Assembly (NCBI GenBank): GCA_030729445.1
Contig: JANQXJ010000052.1
Coordinates: 1 to 7,550 of the forward strand
Source: Limnohabitans sp.
GTDB lineage: Bacteria > Pseudomonadota > Gammaproteobacteria > Burkholderiales > Burkholderiaceae_C
Reading direction: 5' to 3'
Length of the DNA: 7,550 bases
In this document: piece by piece, positions 7,031 to 7,550 of the stretch
Numbering within the stretch: position 1 is the stretch's first letter
Layout: each line of letters opens with the position of its first letter
The notes under the pieces: generated by a model
What the model was told of the DNA's origin: nothing
What the model saw: only the letters and a program-made list of their open reading frames with translations
Database searches by the model: none
Translations under genes and position numbers: made by a program

Positions 7031-7550
7031 GCGCTCGTCTCAACCGGTCGGTACCCCGCAAGCCACAGCCCTGACAGGATTGGCGCTTGAGCACGAAGCC
7101 GCGCCCGCCGGGCATTGGGACGAGCTGCGCGGTGAGGTCGCCAACCCCAAGGGGGACACAGCCCGTGCGATCAGTCCGTCATGGCAGCGCTTCCTCGCCC
7201 CTTTGGACAAGGTGGCCCACGCCCGCGAGGCCGACCTGAACACGCGCATGGCCAACCTGCAGCGGCAGGTGCGTGACAACGGCATCACCTACAACGTGTA
7301 CGCCAGCGCCGACCAACCGCAGCGCCCATGGTCACTCGACCTGTTCCCGCTCATGCTCGGCCACAGCGATTGGCAGCAGATCGAGGCGGGTGTGATGCAG
7401 CGCATGCAGCTGCTCGAGCACATCATGGCCGATGCTTATGGGCCACAACAATTGGTGTTGCAAGGCCAGCTGCCCGCTGCCTTGGTGCAAGGCCACCCGG
7501 CCTATTTGCCCGCCATGCACGGTGTGGCCCCGGTGGGTGGGCGCTATTTG
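7023..7550 (+). CDS. Second circularly permuted ATP-grasp protein, N-terminal part (cut by right edge)
   Basis: 176 codons are present, starting MNERSSQPVG, and the frame is open at the edge. The segment GITYNVYASAD, then WSLDLFPLML and SDWQQIEAGVMQRM (W117), aligns by eye with the equivalent part of the leftward ATP-grasp protein (GITFAVYGDKD, FDLIPRVI, EWKSMEAGLVQRV), so the two are divergent paralogs; this one has about 25 more N-terminal residues. The ATP-binding motifs lie beyond the window. Genes directly after a DUF2126 gene are usually long forms of about 800-900 aa that also carry a C-terminal alpha-E domain; that is expected here but not visible. The ATG at 7023 lies inside the end of the upstream gene, with GAGG at 7006-7009, 13 bases before it, a long spacing that fits translational coupling. 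A second ATG at 7027 is in another frame and stops after 15 codons. Confidence 0.9.
   Translation, partial: MNERSSQPVGTPQATALTGLALEHEAAPAGHWDELRGEVANPKGDTARAISPSWQRFLAPLDKVAHAREADLNTRMANLQRQVRDNGITYNVYASADQPQRPWSLDLFPLMLGHSDWQQIEAGVMQRMQLLEHIMADAYGPQQLVLQGQLPAALVQGHPAYLPAMHGVAPVGGRYL

Overview
The window looks like chromosomal DNA of a GC-rich proteobacterium. The codon choice, the form of the ComEC protein and the gene content point to Burkholderiales, perhaps Comamonadaceae; this is a judgement by eye, not a search result. It is densely coding and holds four protein genes in two divergent groups, with about 240 bases between them. I see no rRNA, tRNA, CRISPR array, insertion sequence or phage gene.

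Minus-strand group (3450 down to 1): a possible 21-codon leader ORF with a strong Shine-Dalgarno overlaps the start of comEC, the inner-membrane channel protein for DNA uptake (863 aa, intact). After 103 bases comes the first 231 codons of a circularly permuted ATP-grasp protein, cut by the window edge. That gene has its own good ribosome binding site and a plausible promoter.

Plus-strand group (3629 to the right edge): a 1133-aa protein joins a transglutaminase-like domain (Cys-His-Asp triad intact) to a DUF2126 putative amidoligase region. Its last 8 bases overlap the start of a second circularly permuted ATP-grasp protein, divergent from the first and cut by the right edge.

Transglutaminase-like, DUF2126 and permuted ATP-grasp proteins are a known conserved neighbourhood, predicted by comparative genomics to make or modify peptides through amide bonds; to my knowledge product and substrate are not established. 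The window therefore carries parts of two such modules on either side of comEC. The most interesting new observations are regulatory: the leader ORF coupled to comEC, alternative hairpins that can hide the comEC ribosome binding site, and an exact 10-base motif (GTCTTGCTAG) in the upstream regions of both ATP-grasp-system groups, each followed at the same distance by a -10-like hexamer.
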